DNA of 64,000 nucleotides from Shewanella putrefaciens (lineage in GTDB: Bacteria > Pseudomonadota > Gammaproteobacteria > Enterobacterales > Shewanellaceae): contig NZ_CP066369.1 of assembly GCF_016406305.1 (NCBI RefSeq), forward strand, positions 1,754,501 through 1,818,500, in the 5' to 3' direction. The translations under genes were made by a program, and so were the position numbers. Below the pieces are notes generated by a model. It ran no database searches. It worked only from the letters and a program-made list of their open reading frames with translations, and had not been told where the DNA came from. Positions 29,219 to 39,407 of this stretch are shown here, piece after piece (the first letter of the stretch is position 1; the number at the start of each line of letters is the position of its first letter).

Positions 29219-29814
29219 GATGACGTCATTCTTCTTTAAATAGAGGTCATCAAACAATCGCGTTTCGCTGCATTACGGGCCTAGCAGTGGTCGACTGAGC
29301 CTCACGGCTGGTGTGGCTAGGCAAGGTGCGCATTACTGTTAGACGCAGTCGCTGCGTGTCGCATCCTATTTATGGCTTATTTTTTAATGATTACAAAAAC
29401 AAGGAATTCGTTGTAAAACATCAACCAACCCCATAAATTCTTTAGTTTCGTTCCGGTAATGCCCAAGTCGAATCGGTTTGTCTGACGACAAGTTAAAATA
29501 TTGTTCGAAATCGGGGAGAAAAGCTCCGGGAAAACCTCGTTAAAACAAGGTGATTTTCTCGATTTAATCGTAAAAAACGCATTTGTGGTATTTTTACTCA
29601 ATATACGATTTGCAAATCAATGAGTTGCTATCAAGAAAATGTTTTTTTATCCGTGAAACTTTCCGCTTGGGATTGGGAGCTTGTGAACACTTTATTCACG
29701 GCTTATCCCTAATCGCTGGTGAAATATAGCAATAATCAAAAAATTCAGCAATGGAAAGGCACAATTCTTCTCAGTTGTTGTACAATGGCGGCCGTTTTAG
29801 TCAGATGGCGCATC
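29219..29814. other. Divergent rne-rluC intergenic region with rne leader
   Basis: These 596 bases contain no convincing gene. On the minus strand the part next to rne would be its leader, and it contains a hairpin with a seven-base outer stem (GCCTAGC 29279-29285 with GCTAGGC 29316-29322) and an inner AGCC/GGCT stem. A 12-base palindrome GATTTGCAAATC lies at 29607-29618. A TACAAT at 29781-29786 is a plausible -10 element for rluC. Confidence 0.55.
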
Positions 29815-30777
29815 ATGAATACAGTATCCACTCCACAGCAACAGGTTCAATTGATCACTATCGATGAAGATCATTTCGAACAGCGAATCGACAACTTTTT
29901 AATGACGGCTCTTAAGGGCGTGCCTAAGAGCATGATCTACCGCATCGTCCGCAAGGGCGAGGTACGGGTGAATAAGAAACGCATTAAACCCGAGTACAAG
30001 TTGCAGATTGGCGACATAGTACGTATTCCGCCTGTTCGCGTGGCAGAGCCGGATAACCGTACTGCACCATCGGCGAACTTAAGTAAAGTCTCGCAACTCG
30101 AAGATCGTATTTTGCATGAAGACAATCATTTGATCGTGCTGAATAAACCTGCTGGCATTGCCGTGCATGGTGGTAGTGGAGTCGATTACGGTGTGATTGA
30201 AGCATTGCGTTCACTGCGTCCTCAACAAAAGTTTTTAGAGCTAGTACATCGTCTCGATAAAGATACTTCGGGCGTGTTGTTGGTGGCGAAAAAGCGTAGC
30301 GCGCTTAAACATATGCACGATCAACTGCGCTATAAAAAGATGCAAAAGGACTACTTAGCCTTAGTGAAAGGGGAGTGGTCAGCACAGGATAAAGTCGTCA
30401 AACAACCTCTACTGAAGATCACGCTAAAATCCGGTGAACGCATTGTGCGTGTGAACGCTGAAGGTAAGCCTTCTGAAACGCGCTTTAAGATTATGCAGCG
30501 CTATCAAGGCTGTACCTTAGTTCAAGCCAGTCCAGTGACGGGCCGAACCCACCAAATTCGGGTGCACTGTCAATATGCAGGTCATCCCATTGCCTGTGAT
30601 GATAAATACAGCGAGCAAGGATTTGATGACAGCATGCGTGCACTCGGCCTTGAGCGTTTATTCTTGCATGCGGCTGAATTGATGTTCATTCATCCAGAAA
30701 ATGATGAAGTGATGCGGGTTTCTGCGCCCTTAGATGACAATTTAACACTGGTTTTGAGTCGGCTTAAACGCGTCTAA
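29815..30777 (+). CDS. rluC: 23S rRNA pseudouridine synthase RluC
   Basis: The product is 320 residues, close to the E. coli 319. An S4 RNA-binding domain (about 25-85, RIDNFLMTALKGVPKSMIYRIVRKG) precedes the RluA-type catalytic domain with HRLDKDTSG, catalytic aspartate D148. It modifies U955, U2504 and U2580 of 23S rRNA in E. coli. The ATG at 29815 is chosen because the longer frame from a GTG at 29719 runs through promoter-like sequence. The divergent position opposite rne matches other gammaproteobacteria. Confidence 0.95.
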   Translation: MNTVSTPQQQVQLITIDEDHFEQRIDNFLMTALKGVPKSMIYRIVRKGEVRVNKKRIKPEYKLQIGDIVRIPPVRVAEPDNRTAPSANLSKVSQLEDRILHEDNHLIVLNKPAGIAVHGGSGVDYGVIEALRSLRPQQKFLELVHRLDKDTSGVLLVAKKRSALKHMHDQLRYKKMQKDYLALVKGEWSAQDKVVKQPLLKITLKSGERIVRVNAEGKPSETRFKIMQRYQGCTLVQASPVTGRTHQIRVHCQYAGHPIACDDKYSEQGFDDSMRALGLERLFLHAAELMFIHPENDEVMRVSAPLDDNLTLVLSRLKRV

Positions 30778-30821
30778 AACGGTTAAATATACATTTTATG
30801 CTTTACGGACGATGATGTTTT

Positions 30822-31559
30822 ATGAGAGTGCAATCTAATCGGTTTGATGCCAGAAAATATGATTTAGTGATTTTCGATTGGGATGGCACTCTGATGGATT
30901 CCATAGGTAAAATCATCGTTTGTATTGAAAATATGGCGAGGGCGCTCACTTTACCTATCCCAACCGAAAGTGATATTCGCGATATCATCGGCCTTTCTAT
31001 GACAGAAGCGCTGCGAGTCCTGTTTCCACTGGGACTCAATTCCAGCGTTTCTTCTGCATACTCTCAGCATTCGCACTCTAAAAATGAATTTAGCCAAGGC
31101 GAAGATGATGAGTATCAGCGGATGCGCGCCGAATTTAAAACACAGTATTTGCATTTAGACACCACGCCAACGCCGCTCTTTGCACAAGCGCCCATTTTAA
31201 TCGATGACTTGCATAAGCAAGGCTACCAATTAGCCGTTGCAACCGGTAAGGCCCGCGCGGGACTTGAGCGCGTCTTTGAGCAAACGGGCTTAGGTCGATA
31301 CTTTATTGCATCACGCTGCGCCGATGAAGTGCACAGCAAACCCCATCCTGAGATGATCTCAAGCTTACTGAAAGAATTGAATATTGCCCCTAACCGAGCC
31401 TTGATGGTGGGCGATTCGTTGCTGGATTTGACCATGGCGGCCAATGCCGGAATTGATAGCGTTGGCGTGACCTATGGCGCCCACAGTGCCGAAAAATTGC
31501 TGCGGGCAAAACCTATCGCCTTGATTGACTCACCAGCGCAATTACTGCGATACCTCTAA
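30822..31559 (+). CDS. HAD-IA family phosphatase (Gph-like)
   Basis: The 245-residue protein has HAD motif I FDWDGTLMDS with D19 and D21, motif II/III in VATGKARAGLERV and KPHPEMI, and motif IV MVGDSLLDLTMAANAG. It resembles phosphoglycolate-phosphatase-like hydrolases, and orthologues follow rluC in related genomes. An unusual Ser/His-rich insertion (SSVSSAYSQHSHSKNEFSQG, about residues 70-90) interrupts the cap domain. The substrate is unknown. Confidence 0.87.
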   Translation: MRVQSNRFDARKYDLVIFDWDGTLMDSIGKIIVCIENMARALTLPIPTESDIRDIIGLSMTEALRVLFPLGLNSSVSSAYSQHSHSKNEFSQGEDDEYQRMRAEFKTQYLHLDTTPTPLFAQAPILIDDLHKQGYQLAVATGKARAGLERVFEQTGLGRYFIASRCADEVHSKPHPEMISSLLKELNIAPNRALMVGDSLLDLTMAANAGIDSVGVTYGAHSAEKLLRAKPIALIDSPAQLLRYL

Positions 31560-31600
31560 CGCTGCTTTTATGCTAAAGCAGCAATAGCTGCCCTAGCGCC

Positions 31601-32185
31601 TTAAGCGAGAACGTCTATCCCTTGGGCTAATAGCATTTCCGTCAGTAATATCAGTGGCAAGCCGACTAAGGTATTGGGATCACGACCTTTAAGCTCTGTA
31701 AATAACGCAATGCCTAGACCTTCACTCTTAAAACTGCCCGCGCAGTAGTAGGGCTCTTCCTTTTCGACATAGGCGACAATCTGTGCATGGCTAAGGTGCC
31801 TGAAATGAACCGTGAAGGGTTCAACCTCGGCGGTCATCGCACCCGTTGCGGCATTATAGAGTGCAAGACCCGTATAAAAGGTGATGGCCTTGCCAGAGGC
31901 TTGGGTGAGCTGGGCAACGGCATTATCAAAATGATGGGGTTTACCGATAATCCTGCCATCTATCACGGCGACCTGATCTGAGCCTATGATCAGGCTATCA
32001 GGGAAAGATTCTCCCCCTGCAAGGGCTTTGGCTTGTGCGAGCCGGAGTACTAGGGCCTGCGCAGACTCGTCCACCTTTGGCGTTTCATCAATATTGGGAT
32101 TACAGCATTCAAAGGCTAAACCCAGTTTTTGCAGTAATGCTTGTCGATACACAGAGGTTGACGCTAACACTAAATGGGGAGGCAT
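31601..32185 (-). CDS. yceF: Maf-family nucleotide pyrophosphatase YceF
   Basis: The ATG at 32185 gives 194 residues, identical in length to E. coli YceF. The start [19 protein letters not shown] and the conserved [17 protein letters not shown] are diagnostic. YceF hydrolyses 7-methyl-GTP and related noncanonical nucleotides. It is divergent from yceD, as in E. coli. Confidence 0.93.
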   Translation of the reverse strand: MPPHLVLASTSVYRQALLQKLGLAFECCNPNIDETPKVDESAQALVLRLAQAKALAGGESFPDSLIIGSDQVAVIDGRIIGKPHHFDNAVAQLTQASGKAITFYTGLALYNAATGAMTAEVEPFTVHFRHLSHAQIVAYVEKEEPYYCAGSFKSEGLGIALFTELKGRDPNTLVGLPLILLTEMLLAQGIDVLA

Positions 32186-32412
32186 ATTGGACCTGTCCAC
32201 AGCTTAAATGGGGTGTTATTGTCGCGAATCTTGGCCAGAAAGAGCAAGCCTTTCGTATTTCGGCGTTTCTTTTCGATGAATGTCGCTATTTTAGGCGGCT
32301 TACGCTTGTATGCCTTCGCTTGCTTGGGTAAAATTTCGCTTCCGTTAATTTCAATGTTGGGGCTGGAGAAGGGCTTAAGTTGCAGACTGGGACTTAAGTT
32401 AGAAATTTTTCT

Positions 32413-32439
32413 TTGACTCTAGCGTTTTCAAACTATAAT
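32413..32439 (+). promoter_or_regulatory. Promoter of the yceD-rpmF-fab cluster
   Basis: TTGACT (32413-32418) and a consensus TATAAT (32434-32439) are separated by 15 bases. The predicted transcription start near 32446 is only about five bases before the yceD ATG, and no ribosome binding site precedes that ATG. Confidence 0.65.
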
Positions 32440-32450
32440 ATGCGCGCCTT

Positions 32451-32975
32451 ATGCAAACAGTAAAGATACCGGTTTCAATTGATCCATTTCGTGCCGCCTC
32501 GAGTCGCATGACTTATCAGGGCGTAGTTCCTGGTGTGCAGCTGAAAAGATTAAATGAGTTATGTGCCGGCGACTGTTCCGATGTGGCAGTGTCGCTTGAA
32601 TGTGGTGTGGATTTACAGGGGATAGTCTACCTGAAAGGGAAGGCTGTGACGGAGCTCACTCTGATATGTCAACGCTGCATGACGCTATTTACCACTGAGG
32701 TTACGGTCGAGTTTTGCTTCGGTCCATGCCGGACTAAGGCAGAAATCGATGAGCTCCCGGATGCGTATGACCCAATTGAGTGCAATGAAATTGGCGAAGT
32801 ACGTCTGCATCAATTGATCGAAGATGAATTGATAGTCGCTATGCCGATAATTCCTATGCATGAAGAAATTGATTGTAATATGGGATCTAAAGACATAGTT
32901 GTAGGCGAGATCGAACCCGCTCAAGAGGAGCGTCCAAATCCGTTTGCAGTGTTAGAAAAACTGAAGAGCAAGTAA
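32451..32975 (+). CDS. yceD: YceD (DUF177), 23S rRNA accumulation protein
   Basis: The 174-residue protein starts MQTVKIPVSIDPFRAA, as in E. coli YceD, and has a CQRCMT pair, a DAYDPIECNEIGEV motif, and ends PNPFAVLEKLKSK. E. coli YceD affects 23S rRNA levels. It is co-transcribed with rpmF 17 bases downstream. The start codon has almost no leader (see the promoter). Confidence 0.93.
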   Translation: MQTVKIPVSIDPFRAASSRMTYQGVVPGVQLKRLNELCAGDCSDVAVSLECGVDLQGIVYLKGKAVTELTLICQRCMTLFTTEVTVEFCFGPCRTKAEIDELPDAYDPIECNEIGEVRLHQLIEDELIVAMPIIPMHEEIDCNMGSKDIVVGEIEPAQEERPNPFAVLEKLKSK

Positions 32976-32992
32976 TCTAGGAGACAGGGCCA

Positions 32993-33163
32993 ATGGCTGT
33001 ACAACAGAACAAAAAATCTCGTTCAAAGCGCGGTATGCGCCGTTCACATGACGCACTGAGCACTGCTCAGCTGTCTGTAGACGCTACCAGCGGTGAAATC
33101 CATATGCGTCACAATGTGACTGCAGATGGCTTCTATCGCGGTAAAAAGGTAATCAACAAGTAA
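32993..33163 (+). CDS. rpmF: 50S ribosomal protein L32
   Basis: This short gene encodes 56 residues beginning [20 protein letters not shown] and ending [10 protein letters not shown], the complete L32 sequence pattern. CTAGGAGAC provides a good ribosome binding site. It sits between yceD and plsX, the arrangement that links ribosome and membrane lipid synthesis in enterobacteria too. Confidence 0.97.
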
Positions 33164-33178
33164 TTTGTTGGTTTCCTA

Positions 33179-34207
33179 ATGACGAGTCTGACGCTTGCGT
33201 TAGATGCGATGGGTGGCGATCATGGCCCCCACGTCACAGTGCCTGCAGCCTTGCGGGCACTAAAATTACACTCTTTTCTTAAAATCATTTTAGTCGGTGA
33301 TAAGACTGAAATTGATGTCTATTTGCGCCAAGCTGAACCTTTACTACTTTCCCGTATAGACGTTATCCATACCGATGAAGTCGTCAGTATGACGGATAGA
33401 CCCGTGCATGCTTTACGTACTCGCAAGAATAGTTCCATGCGCTTAGCCATTGAATTAGTGAGGGATGAGCGTGCGGCCGCGTGTGTCAGTGCCGGCAATA
33501 CGGGCGCGCTGATGGCCATGGCAAAGGTATTATTAAAAACCTTGCCAGGAGTGGATAGGCCTGCGCTTGTCAGTTGCTTACCTTCAGTCACTCAAAAGCC
33601 CGTCTATTTGCTGGACTTAGGTGCGAATATTTCCTGTGATTCTGAGACCTTATTCCAATTTGCCGTAATGGGCTCAGTACTCTGTGAAGCGGTGGATAAG
33701 AAATCTCGCCCAAAAGTGGCTTTACTCAATGTCGGTACAGAGGAGATTAAGGGTAACGATCAAGTTCAGCAAGCCGCGCAGATCCTGCAAAATACCGATC
33801 AGATCAATTACACAGGTTTTATCGAAGGTGATGAAATCTATTCCGGTAACGTGGATGTCATAGTTTGTGATGGTTTTGTGGGTAACATCACGCTTAAAAC
33901 CTCTGAAGGCATTGCCAAGTTATTGGTACATCAGTTAAAACGGGGACTAACCCAAGGTTTATTCGTGCGTTTTTTGGCAAAACTTATCGCCCCTCGTATT
34001 CAGGCGGTCCTCAGTCAGATGAACCCCGACCACTATAACGGAGCAAGTCTGATAGGATTGCGCGGAATAGTTGTAAAAAGCCATGGAAATGCGGATGAAA
34101 CTGCCTATTTACAAGCAATTAGTTTGGCAGTAACTGAAGCTCAACGTCGACTCCCTGAAATGATAAGAGATCGTTTAGAGTCGATTCTTTTAGATATAAA
34201 TAACTGA
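33179..34207 (+). CDS. plsX: Phosphate acyltransferase PlsX
   Basis: The 342-residue protein begins [14 protein letters not shown], the PlsX signature, and contains [14 protein letters not shown] and [14 protein letters not shown]. PlsX makes acyl-phosphate from acyl-ACP for phospholipid synthesis. It lies 15 bases after rpmF and nine bases before fabH. Confidence 0.97.
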   Translation: MTSLTLALDAMGGDHGPHVTVPAALRALKLHSFLKIILVGDKTEIDVYLRQAEPLLLSRIDVIHTDEVVSMTDRPVHALRTRKNSSMRLAIELVRDERAAACVSAGNTGALMAMAKVLLKTLPGVDRPALVSCLPSVTQKPVYLLDLGANISCDSETLFQFAVMGSVLCEAVDKKSRPKVALLNVGTEEIKGNDQVQQAAQILQNTDQINYTGFIEGDEIYSGNVDVIVCDGFVGNITLKTSEGIAKLLVHQLKRGLTQGLFVRFLAKLIAPRIQAVLSQMNPDHYNGASLIGLRGIVVKSHGNADETAYLQAISLAVTEAQRRLPEMIRDRLESILLDINN

Positions 34208-34216
34208 TCCCTCCTT

Positions 34217-35176
34217 ATGCATACAAAAATTCTCGGAACTGGTAGTTATCTACCGGTGCAGGTGCGTAGCAATCAAGATTTGGAAAAAATGGTGGAAACC
34301 ACTGACCAATGGATTGTTGAACGTACGGGTATCTCTGAGCGTCGCATTGCGGCCTTCGATGAAACCGTTTCTACTATGGGCTATCAAGCGGCATTAAAAG
34401 CGCTGGAGATGGCTGGCATTGATGCATCAGATTTAGACATGATCATTTGTGGCACCACCAGTGCGGCAAATGCTTTTCCGGCCGCAGCCTGTGAAATCCA
34501 AGCCATGCTTGGGGTTCATACTATTCCGGCCTTCGATATTGCGGCCGCATGTTCAGGCTTTGTATATGCACTTTCAGTCGCCGATCAATTTGTTAAAACT
34601 GGTGCTGCAAAAAAAGTGCTAGTGATTGGTGCGGATGTGCTGTCTCGCCTATGTGAGCCAGAGGACCGAACGACTATTATTCTGTTTGGTGATGGTGCCG
34701 GCGCTGCCGTTATCGGTGCATCCGACGAACCCGGAATTATTTCTACTCACATTTATGCCGATGGTCGTCAGGGCGACTTATTGAAATGTGCTTTCCCGCC
34801 GCGTCAAGGCGAAACCTCTGAAGCGGTCGGCTTTATGACCATGAAGGGTAACGATGTCTTTAAAGTGGCGGTGACTCAATTATCCCATGTCGTGACCGAA
34901 ACACTGCGGATAAATAATATCGACAAGTCAGAAATCGACTGGTTAGTCCCACATCAAGCAAACTTTCGCATTATTAACGCTACCGCGAAAAAGCTCGATA
35001 TGAGTTTAGATAAAGTGGTATTAACTCTCGCGAAACACGGCAATACCTCCGCGGCTTCTGTGCCTATTGCACTCGATGAGGCCGTGCGTGATGGCCGTAT
35101 TCAGCGTGGACAATTATTGTTGCTCGAAGCTTTTGGTGCCGGGTTTGCGTGGGGTAGCGCGTTAGTGCGTTTCTAA
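34217..35176 (+). CDS. fabH: 3-oxoacyl-ACP synthase III
   Basis: The 319-residue protein has the FabH catalytic triad: C112 in [10 protein letters not shown]246 in VPHQANFRI and N276 in HGNTSAAS. It condenses acetyl-CoA with malonyl-ACP to start fatty acid synthesis. It follows plsX closely in the same operon. Confidence 0.97.
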   Translation: MHTKILGTGSYLPVQVRSNQDLEKMVETTDQWIVERTGISERRIAAFDETVSTMGYQAALKALEMAGIDASDLDMIICGTTSAANAFPAAACEIQAMLGVHTIPAFDIAAACSGFVYALSVADQFVKTGAAKKVLVIGADVLSRLCEPEDRTTIILFGDGAGAAVIGASDEPGIISTHIYADGRQGDLLKCAFPPRQGETSEAVGFMTMKGNDVFKVAVTQLSHVVTETLRINNIDKSEIDWLVPHQANFRIINATAKKLDMSLDKVVLTLAKHGNTSAASVPIALDEAVRDGRIQRGQLLLLEAFGAGFAWGSALVRF

Positions 35177-35265
35177 AGGTTTTCATCTAAGTGACATAGG
35201 TTTATGTTTATCTTAGAGATGTAAGTCATTTTCAATAAATTAAGTTCGCCATAGGTAATTTGAAT

Positions 35266-36192
35266 ATGGAAAATATTGCTTTTGTATTTCCGGGCCAAGG
35301 TTCACAAGCTTTAGGCATGTTAGCCGAACTTGCCGAGTCACACGCCATCGTTGGGCAAACCTTTGCCGAGGCGAGTGAAGTATTAGGTTATGATCTGTGG
35401 GCATTAGTGCAAGAAGGTCCCGTTGAAACCTTAAATGAAACCGATAAAACCCAGCCAGCACTTTTGGCCGCAAGTGTTGCCATTTGGCGTGCTTTTGTGG
35501 CATCGGGTAAAGCCATGCCAGCTATGCTTGCAGGGCACAGTTTAGGTGAGTATTCGGCTTTAGTGTGCGCCGGAGTTATGGATTTTAAAGACGCGATCAA
35601 ACTAGTTGAGTTACGCGGCCAACTGATGCAACAAGCGGTTCCTGCTGGAACGGGGGCTATGTATGCCATTATTGGTTTAGATAATGAGGGTATCGCTAAT
35701 GCCTGCGCCGAAGCGGCACAAGGTGAAGTTGTAAGCCCAGTTAACTTTAACAGCCCTGGCCAAGTGGTGATCGCAGGTCAAAAAGATGCCGTTGAACGTG
35801 CCGCGGCAGCGTGTAAAGCGGCTGGCGCGAAAATGGCGGTGGCTTTACCTGTCAGCGTGCCATCCCACTGCGCATTGATGAAGCCTGCCGCAGATAAACT
35901 TGCGGTTGCGTTGAACGATGTGGCGTTTTATGCACCTAAAATCACTGTGATTAATAATGTCGATGTGGCTTCACCAACGTCAGTCGATGAGATTAAAGAT
36001 GCATTAGTACGTCAGTTGTATTGTCCAGTCCGTTGGAGTGAAACCGTTGAACTGATGGCCGAGAAAGGCATTACGCAACTGGTGGAGTGTGGTCCTGGTA
36101 AAGTATTGACGGGACTTACAAAACGAATTAATAAATCACTTTCTGCCCAAGCGGTTAATGATGTCGCTTCATTTGCAGCATTAACTGAGTAA
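35266..36192 (+). CDS. fabD: Malonyl-CoA:ACP transacylase
   Basis: The ATG at 35266 begins MENIAFVFPGQGSQ; an in-frame TTG six bases upstream is less likely. The 308-residue enzyme has the nucleophile S92 in GHSLGEYSA and H201 in SVPSHCALM. It loads malonate onto ACP. The fabG ATG follows after nine bases with TAAGGAG as ribosome binding site. Confidence 0.97.
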   Translation: MENIAFVFPGQGSQALGMLAELAESHAIVGQTFAEASEVLGYDLWALVQEGPVETLNETDKTQPALLAASVAIWRAFVASGKAMPAMLAGHSLGEYSALVCAGVMDFKDAIKLVELRGQLMQQAVPAGTGAMYAIIGLDNEGIANACAEAAQGEVVSPVNFNSPGQVVIAGQKDAVERAAAACKAAGAKMAVALPVSVPSHCALMKPAADKLAVALNDVAFYAPKITVINNVDVASPTSVDEIKDALVRQLYCPVRWSETVELMAEKGITQLVECGPGKVLTGLTKRINKSLSAQAVNDVASFAALTE

Positions 36193-36201
36193 GGAGTTTG
36201 T

Positions 36202-36948
36202 ATGCGTTTTAACTTGAATTTAACCGGTAAAGTCGCCCTAGTGACGGGTGCTAGCCGTGGTATTGGCCGCGCCATTGCCGAAACATTAGTCGAAGCGGGT
36301 GCGGTTGTGGTTGGAACTGCAACAAGTGAGAAGGGCGCCGCAGCAATCCAAGAATATCTGGGTGACAAAGGTTTTGGTTTAGTGCTTAATGTCACAGATA
36401 GTCAATCAATCACCGATTTATTCGCCTCGATCAAAGAAAAAGCGGGTGATGTTGATATTCTAGTCAATAACGCGGGTATCACCCGTGATAATTTGCTGAT
36501 GCGAATGAAAGATGATGAATGGCAAGATATCATAGATACCAACCTGACATCATTATTCAGACTATCAAAACCTGTAATGCGTACCATGATGAAAAAGCGC
36601 TTCGGCCGTATCATCAATATCGGTTCAGTGGTAGGCACTATGGGTAATGCAGGTCAGGTTAACTACTCGGCAGCAAAAGCCGGTTTGATTGGGTTTACAA
36701 AATCTCTTGCAAGAGAGGTTGCATCTCGTCAAATTACGGTTAATGCTATCGCTCCTGGATTTATCCAGACCGATATGACTGATGAGCTGACCGAAGATCA
36801 GCAAAAAGCTATCATGTCTCAGGTTCCGATGGAACGATTAGGGCAGGCGCAAGAAATCGCCAATGCAGTGCTCTTTTTGGCCTCGGATTCTGCCGCTTAC
36901 ATCACAGGCGAAACTTTGCATGTGAATGGCGGAATGTACATGGTTTAA
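36202..36948 (+). CDS. fabG: 3-oxoacyl-ACP reductase
   Basis: The 248-residue short-chain dehydrogenase has the TGASRGIG cofactor motif (15-22) and catalytic residues S142, Y155 and K159 in the NYSAAKAG region. It reduces 3-oxoacyl-ACP with NADPH. Confidence 0.97.
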   Translation: MRFNLNLTGKVALVTGASRGIGRAIAETLVEAGAVVVGTATSEKGAAAIQEYLGDKGFGLVLNVTDSQSITDLFASIKEKAGDVDILVNNAGITRDNLLMRMKDDEWQDIIDTNLTSLFRLSKPVMRTMMKKRFGRIINIGSVVGTMGNAGQVNYSAAKAGLIGFTKSLAREVASRQITVNAIAPGFIQTDMTDELTEDQQKAIMSQVPMERLGQAQEIANAVLFLASDSAAYITGETLHVNGGMYMV

Positions 36949-37008
36949 GGGCGGATGGCAGGGATACTGTCGCAACTGAGTAGTGATCTGTATCAATTGG
37001 TCGCTAAA

Positions 37009-37029
37009 TTTCGTGGTTAGACCACGAAA
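37009..37029 (+). other. Perfect hairpin between fabG and acpP
   Basis: TTTCGTGGT pairs with ACCACGAAA over a three-base loop. No T run follows, so it is not a classical terminator; it could mark an RNA processing point or attenuate readthrough into acpP. Confidence 0.6.
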
Positions 37030-37111
37030 ACTAAGCTTGCATTGTCAGCCAAATCTAATAAACTACTCGCAATCTTACGCAAGTGCGTAATTTGAATAGG
37101 AAAGAAAACTA

Positions 37112-37345
37112 ATGAGCAACATCGAAGAACGTGTAAAGAAAATCATTGTAGAGCAACTGGGCGTTAAAGAAGAAGACGTTAAACCAGCGGCATCTTTCGT
37201 TGACGATCTGGGTGCAGATTCTCTGGACACTGTTGAGTTGGTTATGGCTCTGGAAGAAGAGTTCGATACCGAGATCCCTGATGAAGAAGCTGAAAAGATC
37301 ACTACTGTTCAAGCAGCGATCGATTACGTTTCTAAGAATCAGTAA
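37112..37345 (+). CDS. acpP: Acyl carrier protein
   Basis: The 77-residue acidic protein has the phosphopantetheine attachment motif [11 protein letters not shown] with S37. It carries the growing acyl chain. A strong terminator follows directly. Confidence 0.98.
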   Translation: MSNIEERVKKIIVEQLGVKEEDVKPAASFVDDLGADSLDTVELVMALEEEFDTEIPDEEAEKITTVQAAIDYVSKNQ

Positions 37346-37360
37346 TTCTGAATTCTTGAG

Positions 37361-37390
37361 AACAGGCGGCAAATATGCCGCCTGTTTTTG
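37361..37390 (+). terminator. Terminator after acpP
   Basis: AACAGGCGGC and GCCGCCTGTT pair around AAATAT, followed by TTTTTG. It separates the highly expressed acpP from fabF, probably allowing partial readthrough. Confidence 0.9.
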
Positions 37391-37553
37391 TTTTATCCCC
37401 GCTAAACTCTGCAGTAGTGCCATTCAATCGTCTCTGGATCCCGTTTAACATTTATCCATGAGATGCTCGCCGCAGATTGGCGAACAATTTTCATGATAGA
37501 AACGCATTTATCTGTCATAACTTAATCTATTTAGCATTCAAAAGGTGACTGCC

Positions 37554-38792
37554 GTGTCTAAACGTCGTGTAGTGGTAACCGGTTTAGGATTAGTAACTCC
37601 CGTGGGTAATACCGTCGATACTTCTTGGAAGGCTTTGCTTTCTGGTAAGAGTGGTATTGCGCCGATAACCAAATTTGATGCCAGTGAGTTTACAACTCGT
37701 TTTAGTGGTTCAGTAAAAGATTTTGATGTGGAGCAGTACTTAACTAAAAAAGACGCCCGCAAGATGGATCTTTTTATCCAATACGGTATGGCGGCTGGCA
37801 TCCAAGCTATCCAAGACTCTGGTCTGGACATGAGCAAAGAAAACCCTAGCCGAGTGGGCACAGCTATTGGTGCGGGTATGGGTGGTATGTGGTTGATTGA
37901 ACAGAACCACAGCGCTTTGATCAATGGCGGTCCTCGCAAAATATCACCTTTCTTTGTGCCAAGCACCATCATCAATATGATCGCGGGCCACCTGTCGATC
38001 ATGTATGGCATGACTGGGCCTAACTTTGCCGTCACGACGGCGTGCACTACGGGTGTTCACAATATTGGCTTTGCGGCGCGTACCATTGCCTATGGTGATG
38101 CGGACGTCATGGTTGCCGGTGGTGCAGAAGATGTTACCTGTCCATTGGGTGTGGGGGGGTTCGGTGCCGCTAAGGCGTTGTCGACCCGTAATGACGACCC
38201 CACCGCGGCGAGCCGCCCTTGGGATAAAGATCGCGATGGTTTTGTGATTGGTGATGGTGCTGGCGTGATCGTGATGGAAGAGTATGAGCGCGCTAAAGCA
38301 CGCGGTGCAACCATTTACGGCGAGTTGGTCGGTTTTGGTATGAGTGGCGATGCGTTCCATATGACATCGCCTCCAAGCGATGGTGCTGGCGCGGCTGCGG
38401 CTATGGTTAATGCCATTCATGACGCTAAGTTATCACTGGAACAAATTGGTTATATCAATGCCCATGGTACCTCGACACCCGCGGGTGATAAGGCCGAAGC
38501 GGCAGCGGTTAAGTCAGTATTTGGCGATCATGCTTATAACTTGCTCGTCAGCTCGACTAAATCGATGACTGGCCACTTGCTGGGTGCTGCGGGCGCGGTT
38601 GAAGCGATTTTTACTCTGCTTGCACTGCGCGACCAAGCCGTGCCACCGACCATCAATTTGGATAATCCAGATGAAGGCTGTGACTTAGACTTTGTTGCCC
38701 ATACTGCCCGTGATGTGAAGTTAGATTACGCCTTGTGTAACTCCTTCGGCTTTGGTGGTACTAACGGTTCATTACTGTTTAAGCGAGTGTAA
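37554..38792 (+). CDS. fabF: 3-oxoacyl-ACP synthase II
   Basis: The GTG at 37554, eight bases after AAAGG, gives the canonical [12 protein letters not shown] start; another GTG lies at 37545. The 412-residue condensing enzyme has the active-site cysteine C164 in TTACTTG and later histidines in [11 protein letters not shown] and [14 protein letters not shown]. It elongates fatty acids and tunes cis-vaccenate content with temperature. Confidence 0.97.
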   Translation: MSKRRVVVTGLGLVTPVGNTVDTSWKALLSGKSGIAPITKFDASEFTTRFSGSVKDFDVEQYLTKKDARKMDLFIQYGMAAGIQAIQDSGLDMSKENPSRVGTAIGAGMGGMWLIEQNHSALINGGPRKISPFFVPSTIINMIAGHLSIMYGMTGPNFAVTTACTTGVHNIGFAARTIAYGDADVMVAGGAEDVTCPLGVGGFGAAKALSTRNDDPTAASRPWDKDRDGFVIGDGAGVIVMEEYERAKARGATIYGELVGFGMSGDAFHMTSPPSDGAGAAAAMVNAIHDAKLSLEQIGYINAHGTSTPAGDKAEAAAVKSVFGDHAYNLLVSSTKSMTGHLLGAAGAVEAIFTLLALRDQAVPPTINLDNPDEGCDLDFVAHTARDVKLDYALCNSFGFGGTNGSLLFKRV

Positions 38793-38886
38793 TCGCAATT
38801 ATGTTTACGCTAAGGGGTATTTCTATCGTAAACTCAGCTTATTGCACGAAAACATTAGCCACAGAGGCTAAATAAGTTGAGGTTAT

Positions 38887-39366
38887 ATGGCTGGTATCGA
38901 TAGACAGAGTACCCTGAGATTTTTGTCAGAGCCTGCGGATGTCAATTTTGGTGGTAAGGTCCACGGCGGCGCGGTGATGAAATGGATCGATCTCGCGGCC
39001 TATGCCTGTGCCGCAGGCTGGAGCGGTAAATATTGTATTACCGCCTATGCGGGCGGTATTCGTTTTGTGCAACCCATTTTAGTGGGCAACATAGTCGAAG
39101 TCAGCGCTAAGGTGATTTATACGGGCAAGACCTCTATGCATATCGGTATCGATGTGCGTGCGGGCGACCCTAAGGTTTCCGAGCGTCATCTCACCACTCA
39201 CTGTATTGTGATCATGGTGGCGGTGGATGAAAACGGCCAACCCACACCCGTGCCTGAGTGGATACCACAGACTGAACATGATATTCATTTGCGGGATTCT
39301 GCACTGCGCTTGATGGAAATGCGTAAAAAGATTGGCGCCGAAATGGAAGCCCACGTGCAGAAATAA
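38887..39366 (+). CDS. Acyl-CoA thioesterase (hotdog fold, YciA-like)
   Basis: The 159-residue protein has the acyl-CoA thioesterase pattern: NFGGKVHGGAVMKWIDLAAY, YAGGIRFVQPILVGNIVEV and a C-terminal CIVIMVAVDENGQPTPVP. It should hydrolyse acyl-CoA esters in the cytoplasm. Its place after the fab cluster fits control of acyl pools. A terminator follows. Confidence 0.9.
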   Translation: MAGIDRQSTLRFLSEPADVNFGGKVHGGAVMKWIDLAAYACAAGWSGKYCITAYAGGIRFVQPILVGNIVEVSAKVIYTGKTSMHIGIDVRAGDPKVSERHLTTHCIVIMVAVDENGQPTPVPEWIPQTEHDIHLRDSALRLMEMRKKIGAEMEAHVQK

Positions 39367-39382
39367 TCTATTAATTACGATA

Positions 39383-39407
39383 ACAAAGGCGCTTATTGCG
39401 CCTTTGT
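39383..39407 (+). terminator. Terminator after the thioesterase gene
   Basis: ACAAAGGCGC pairs perfectly with GCGCCTTTGT over a TTATT loop, followed by TGTTTC. Confidence 0.75.

Noticed and set aside
37538..38420. Long open frames antisense to fabF
   Set aside because: They are shadows of the strongly conserved FabF coding frame.
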